The notes under the pieces were generated by a model. That model was not told where the DNA came from. It did no database searches and worked only from the letters and a program-made list of their open reading frames with translations. Position numbers and translations under genes: made by a program. Of a stretch of 8,487 nucleotides of DNA, positions 6,867-8,487 are shown in pieces; positions within the stretch are counted from its first letter, which is position 1, and every line of letters begins with the position of its first letter. The DNA is taken from positions 1-8,487 of the forward strand of contig PXAW01000172.1 in assembly GCA_003567055.1 (NCBI GenBank), read 5' to 3'. This DNA is from Hyphomicrobiales bacterium (lineage in GTDB: Bacteria > Pseudomonadota > Alphaproteobacteria > Rhizobiales > Beijerinckiaceae).

Positions 6867-7555
6867 GCCGCGCCTCCCGCAGGCGACCCGGCATGGTCCG
6901 CGCGCGGCAGGAGATCGAACAGGGCCGCCACGCGCCATTCCAGCCCGGCGAGCTCGGCATGGGTGTCGCGGCGCAGATCGAGGCTGTGCACGATCACGCT
7001 CCCGCCCTCCAGCTCGGCGCTGAGCGTGCCGGGCAGGAGCGAGATCGCATTGGCGAAGAACACGCGCGGCGCGCCCTGCGGCAGGCGGAGCGGATAATCG
7101 CAGAAGCCCGGCGCCAGATCCATTCGCAGGGCGAGTGCGCGGCGGGCCACATCGCTGGCGCCGAGCACCGATTGCAGCGCGAACCAGCCGGCGAAACGCA
7201 ATGCGGCCAGCGGCGCGATCCGCCAGCGCGTCGCAGGTGTCGTGGCGAAGGCCAGCACCCCGGCGAGCGCGATGGCGGGGATGCCGAAAGCCAGCGAATC
7301 CGGCCCCGCCTCCGTCAGGACGAGCCAAAGGCCCGTCGTCACCGCCAGCGCCCAGGCGAGCCGGCGCAGACGCCGGCGCAGGGCGCTCTCGCGCGGGGAA
7401 CGCGGCAGGAAGGGCCGTATCGGGAATGCGGGGGTGGTGCCGTGATCGGGCCCGGGCGGATCGAAGGCGCGCAGGCTGCGCTCGCGCGCCCGGACGGGCA
7501 ACTGCGCGGTCGTCGTGCCGGCGTGATCATGACCCTTGCGATACATGGCGTTCAT
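6863..7555 (-). CDS. mnhE: MnhE/MrpE, antiporter subunit E with a ~65-residue N-terminal extension, 230 aa
   Basis: First gene of the operon. The C-terminal 165 residues are a normal MnhE: hydrophobic segments near 66-81, 87-104 and 117-132, then the conserved cytosolic part with VFFANAISLLPGTLSAEL (165-182; family pattern xNSIxLTPGTL), VIVHSLDLRR (187-196), and LEWRVAALF. The usual family length is about 160; the extra 65 residues at the N terminus are hydrophilic and rich in Arg, Pro and His (GHDHAG, PPGPDHG, and a basic cluster RRRLRR just before TM1). The ATG at 7555 has GAGAGG 5 bases upstream, and I see no good alternative start close to TM1, so the extension appears genuine. A TTG at 7558 would add one residue. 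The stop overlaps mnhF as ATGA. Confidence 0.9.
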   Translation of the reverse strand: MNAMYRKGHDHAGTTTAQLPVRARERSLRAFDPPGPDHGTTPAFPIRPFLPRSPRESALRRRLRRLAWALAVTTGLWLVLTEAGPDSLAFGIPAIALAGVLAFATTPATRWRIAPLAALRFAGWFALQSVLGASDVARRALALRMDLAPGFCDYPLRLPQGAPRVFFANAISLLPGTLSAELEGGSVIVHSLDLRRDTHAELAGLEWRVAALFDLLPRADHAGSPAGGAA

Positions 7556-7560
7556 CAAAT

Positions 7561-7568
7561 CCTCTCCC
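7561..7568 (-). promoter_or_regulatory. Ribosome binding site of mnhE that decides its long start
   Basis: Read on the minus strand this is GGGAGAGG, ending 5 bases before the ATG at 7555. It is the only strong Shine-Dalgarno-like site upstream of the MnhE frame and supports translation of the long N-terminal extension. A small inverted repeat (GATCA at 7570-7574, TGATC at 7580-7584) lies immediately 5' of it in the transcript and could form a short stem next to the site. Confidence 0.65.
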
Positions 7569-7788
7569 GGATCATCCCGTGATCAGCCTGACGCCCGCCG
7601 CGCGGGGCCCGCCGCCGCAGCTGCGGGCGCGGCAGGCTCACCATCGCGAAAGATCTCGCGAGGGGCGTCATGTGATCGGTGAATCTCGTGAGAAAGACGG
7701 ATGAGCGCCGGGATTAATCCGGAAACCGGCACGATTTCGGCGAAAATCGGACGCGTGACGGCGCATCCGGCGCCGTTGGTCGCAAACG
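7569..7788 (-). promoter_or_regulatory. Leader/promoter region of the antiporter operon with several inverted repeats
   Basis: This gene-free stretch separates the terminator of the SPW-like gene from mnhE, so the operon promoter should lie here. I could not find a convincing -35/-10 pair. It does hold several dyads: GGATTAATCC (7711-7720, a perfect palindrome in an AT-rich patch), CGATTT with AAATCG (7732-7737 and 7744-7749), TCGCGA repeated six bases apart (7644-7649 and 7656-7661), and CCGCAGCTGCGG (7615-7626) within a very GC-rich tract. The AT-rich palindromes are the likeliest operator or promoter elements. The GC-rich part nearer mnhE would be strongly folded RNA. The functions are inferred. 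Confidence 0.4.
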
Positions 7789-7819
7789 AAAAACCCGCCG
7801 GAGGGCTGCTCCGGCGGGT
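7789..7819 (-). terminator. Rho-independent terminator of the SPW-like gene
   Basis: On the minus strand a 10-bp GC-rich stem (ACCCGCCGGA / TCCGGCGGGT, arms at 7810-7819 and 7793-7802) with a 7-base loop is followed by TTTTT (plus-strand AAAAA at 7789-7793, whose last A also pairs in the stem). It begins about 10 bases after the stop at 7829-7831. It shows that the SPW-like gene is transcribed separately from the antiporter operon, at least in part. Confidence 0.9.
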
Positions 7820-7828
7820 GGGTCTGTT

Positions 7829-8230
7829 TCAGGTGGCCTGGCCGGCGCCGTCGGAGGCGTCGGGCGTGGTTTCCGGTTTCGGAGCCTTGCGCTGCCTGAC
7901 CAGATCGTATCCCGCCACGGCGGCGATGGTGATGCCGGCGATCAGGTGCACCAGGAAGGCCCAGGAGGAAAAGGCACCGAAGCCCAGGAGCAGGGGCGCG
8001 AAGAGCGTGAGCACGCCGATCACCGCCATCAGCCAGCTATCGATCGTATCGGGCGCCAGCGCGAGCTTGGCCCAGAGCAGCAGCGCCGCGCCGCCCAGGA
8101 TCATGGCGGAGGCGACCGAGACCCCGTAGGTGGCACCGAAGAGCGGTGTGAGAAAGAGTAAAAGCGCCGCCGCGAGCGGCAGGGCCGGCAGCCCCCTGGC
8201 ATGCGCAAACAATGTCGAGAAAATCTGCAT
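7829..8230 (-). CDS. SPW-repeat-like four-helix membrane protein, 133 aa
   Basis: Small integral membrane protein with four hydrophobic segments (about 14-32, 36-56, 66-83 and 88-108) and a polar Lys/Pro/Asp-rich C-terminal tail. The arrangement of two helix pairs, FLTPLFGATYG in the first and DSWLMAVIGVLTLFAPLLLGF then SSW in the second, resembles the SPW repeat, whose core reads SPWxLGF; here that core is APLLLGF, so this is a variant. The biochemical function of SPW proteins is not established. The ATG at 8230 follows GGAGG by 7 bases; the frame stays open to 8287 but the upstream part lacks membrane character or a site. It is upstream of, and on the same strand as, the antiporter operon but has its own terminator. 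The family call is moderate; that it is a real gene is much surer. Confidence 0.75.
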   Translation of the reverse strand: MQIFSTLFAHARGLPALPLAAALLLFLTPLFGATYGVSVASAMILGGAALLLWAKLALAPDTIDSWLMAVIGVLTLFAPLLLGFGAFSSWAFLVHLIAGITIAAVAGYDLVRQRKAPKPETTPDASDGAGQAT

Positions 8231-8391
8231 CGCGAACCCTCCATCAATGGCCTCGAACAATGCCCGGAAAGCCGGGCGGGACATCACATCGACGGCATCC
8301 TTTGCCTGATGCTTCGCCCGACAAACGGGTCGCAGCGGAGATTCATCCGGCGGCGTGCAACAAGTGTTTTCACGAATATGTGAACGCGTCG
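8231..8391. other. Intergenic region upstream of the SPW-like gene
   Basis: Contains the likely promoter of the SPW-like gene, but no clear -35/-10 pair could be picked by eye. Two structures are visible: a hairpin GCCCGG-AAAG-CCGGGC (8262-8277) without a T-run, so not a terminator, which would lie in the 5' leader; and an inverted repeat TTCAC-N6-GTGAA (8369-8373 and 8380-8384) in a locally AT-rich patch just after the stop of the right-hand gene. The latter could be an operator. It does not fit the alphaproteobacterial LexA (GTTC-N7-GTTC) or FNR/FixK (TTGAT-N4-ATCAA) patterns. Confidence 0.4.
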
Positions 8392-8487
8392 TCAGGGCTG
8401 CTGCGCGCGCTCTTCCTCCAGGGCCTGCGCGATATGCTGTGCAAGCCGGCGCGCCGGCAGGCCCGCATCGGCGGCGGTCATCAGGAC
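8392..8487 (-). CDS. C-terminal fragment of an unrecognised protein (5' end outside window)
   Basis: Reading in from the right edge on the minus strand gives 31 residues before a TGA at 8392-8394. Third codon positions are nearly all G or C, and the segment looks like a soluble amphipathic helix (LPARRLAQHIAQALEEERAQQ), typical of a protein's end. No family can be assigned from so little. It lies upstream of the SPW-like gene on the same strand, 161 bases away, and no terminator with a T-run is visible between them, so co-transcription is possible but unproven. Confidence 0.65.
   Translation of the reverse strand, partial: VLMTAADAGLPARRLAQHIAQALEEERAQQP

Noticed and set aside
247..7555. The operon as part of a respiratory complex I (nuo) or a hydrogenase-4 (hyf) cluster
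   Set aside because: MnhE, MnhF, MnhG and MnhB-type subunits are specific to Mrp/Mbh systems, and there are no NuoH/NuoI/NuoB-type, NuoCD or [NiFe]-hydrogenase genes in the window.
7701..8129. Plus-strand open frame starting with ATG near AGAAAGACGG, opposite the SPW-like gene
   Set aside because: Its start region overlaps the candidate upstream palindromes and the minus-strand terminator, and most of the frame is antisense to a gene with four clear membrane helices. The translation has no recognisable domain.
8262..8277. Hairpin GCCCGG-AAAG-CCGGGC as a terminator of the right-hand gene
   Set aside because: No T-run follows on either strand and the stem is only 6 bp, so it is at most a structured leader element.
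8369..8384. TTCAC-N6-GTGAA as a LexA, FNR/FixK or CRP site
   Set aside because: It lacks the GTTC direct repeat of alphaproteobacterial LexA, the TTGAT/ATCAA arms of FNR-type sites, and the TGTGA/TCACA orientation of CRP sites; it is kept only as an unassigned dyad.
1..8487. CRISPR arrays, insertion sequences, tRNA or rRNA genes
   Set aside because: No regularly spaced repeats, no transposase-like frames or terminal inverted repeats, and no tRNA-like cloverleaf or rRNA sequence were seen; composition is uniform across the window.

Overview
The window comes from a very GC-rich bacterium with strong G/C preference at third codon positions. Protein style and codon use suggest an alphaproteobacterium, possibly Hyphomicrobiales or Rhodobacterales; this is an inference and no marker gene is present. 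Almost all of it is one minus-strand operon of eight genes (7555 down to 247) for a multisubunit Mrp/Mnh-type cation/proton antiporter, the membrane-complex family related to the proton-pumping arm of respiratory complex I and to the membrane arm of archaeal Mbh hydrogenases.

Layout, left to right. Positions 2-172 (+) hold the last 56 codons of an unrecognised gene that converges on the operon. A strong hairpin terminator (200-228) lies between the two. The operon then reads right to left: mnhE, mnhF, mnhG, a fused MbhD(DUF4040)-MbhE-MnhB gene, mnhC, and three consecutive large proton-channel subunits of the MrpD/NuoL-M-N family (D1, D2, D3). Upstream of mnhE is a leader of about 230 bp with several inverted repeats. 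Next comes the terminator (7789-7819) of a small four-helix SPW-repeat-like membrane protein gene (7829-8230, minus). At the right edge is the C-terminal tail of another unrecognised minus-strand gene (8392-8487).

How the genes work together. There is no full-length MrpA. Its antiporter half appears to be replaced by D2, which carries the NuoL/MrpA-type His before the TM8 lysine. Its C-terminal tail is present as the MbhD-MbhE part fused to MnhB. The order E-F-G-(D/E/B)-C-D follows archaeal MbhA-H rather than mrpABCDEFG, but no hydrogenase or other catalytic arm is in the window. The predicted complex would have three antiporter-like subunits rather than the two of classical Mrp. In D3 the normally invariant TM5 glutamate is alanine while its channel lysines are kept. 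Four successive gene junctions (E/F, F/G, G/B, B/C) are identical four-base ATGA overlaps, which suggests tight translational coupling.

This is a recognisable, unusual variant of a known system rather than a wholly new one. The points most worth checking are the D3 Glu-to-Ala change, the three D-type subunits, and the long N-terminal extension of MnhE.
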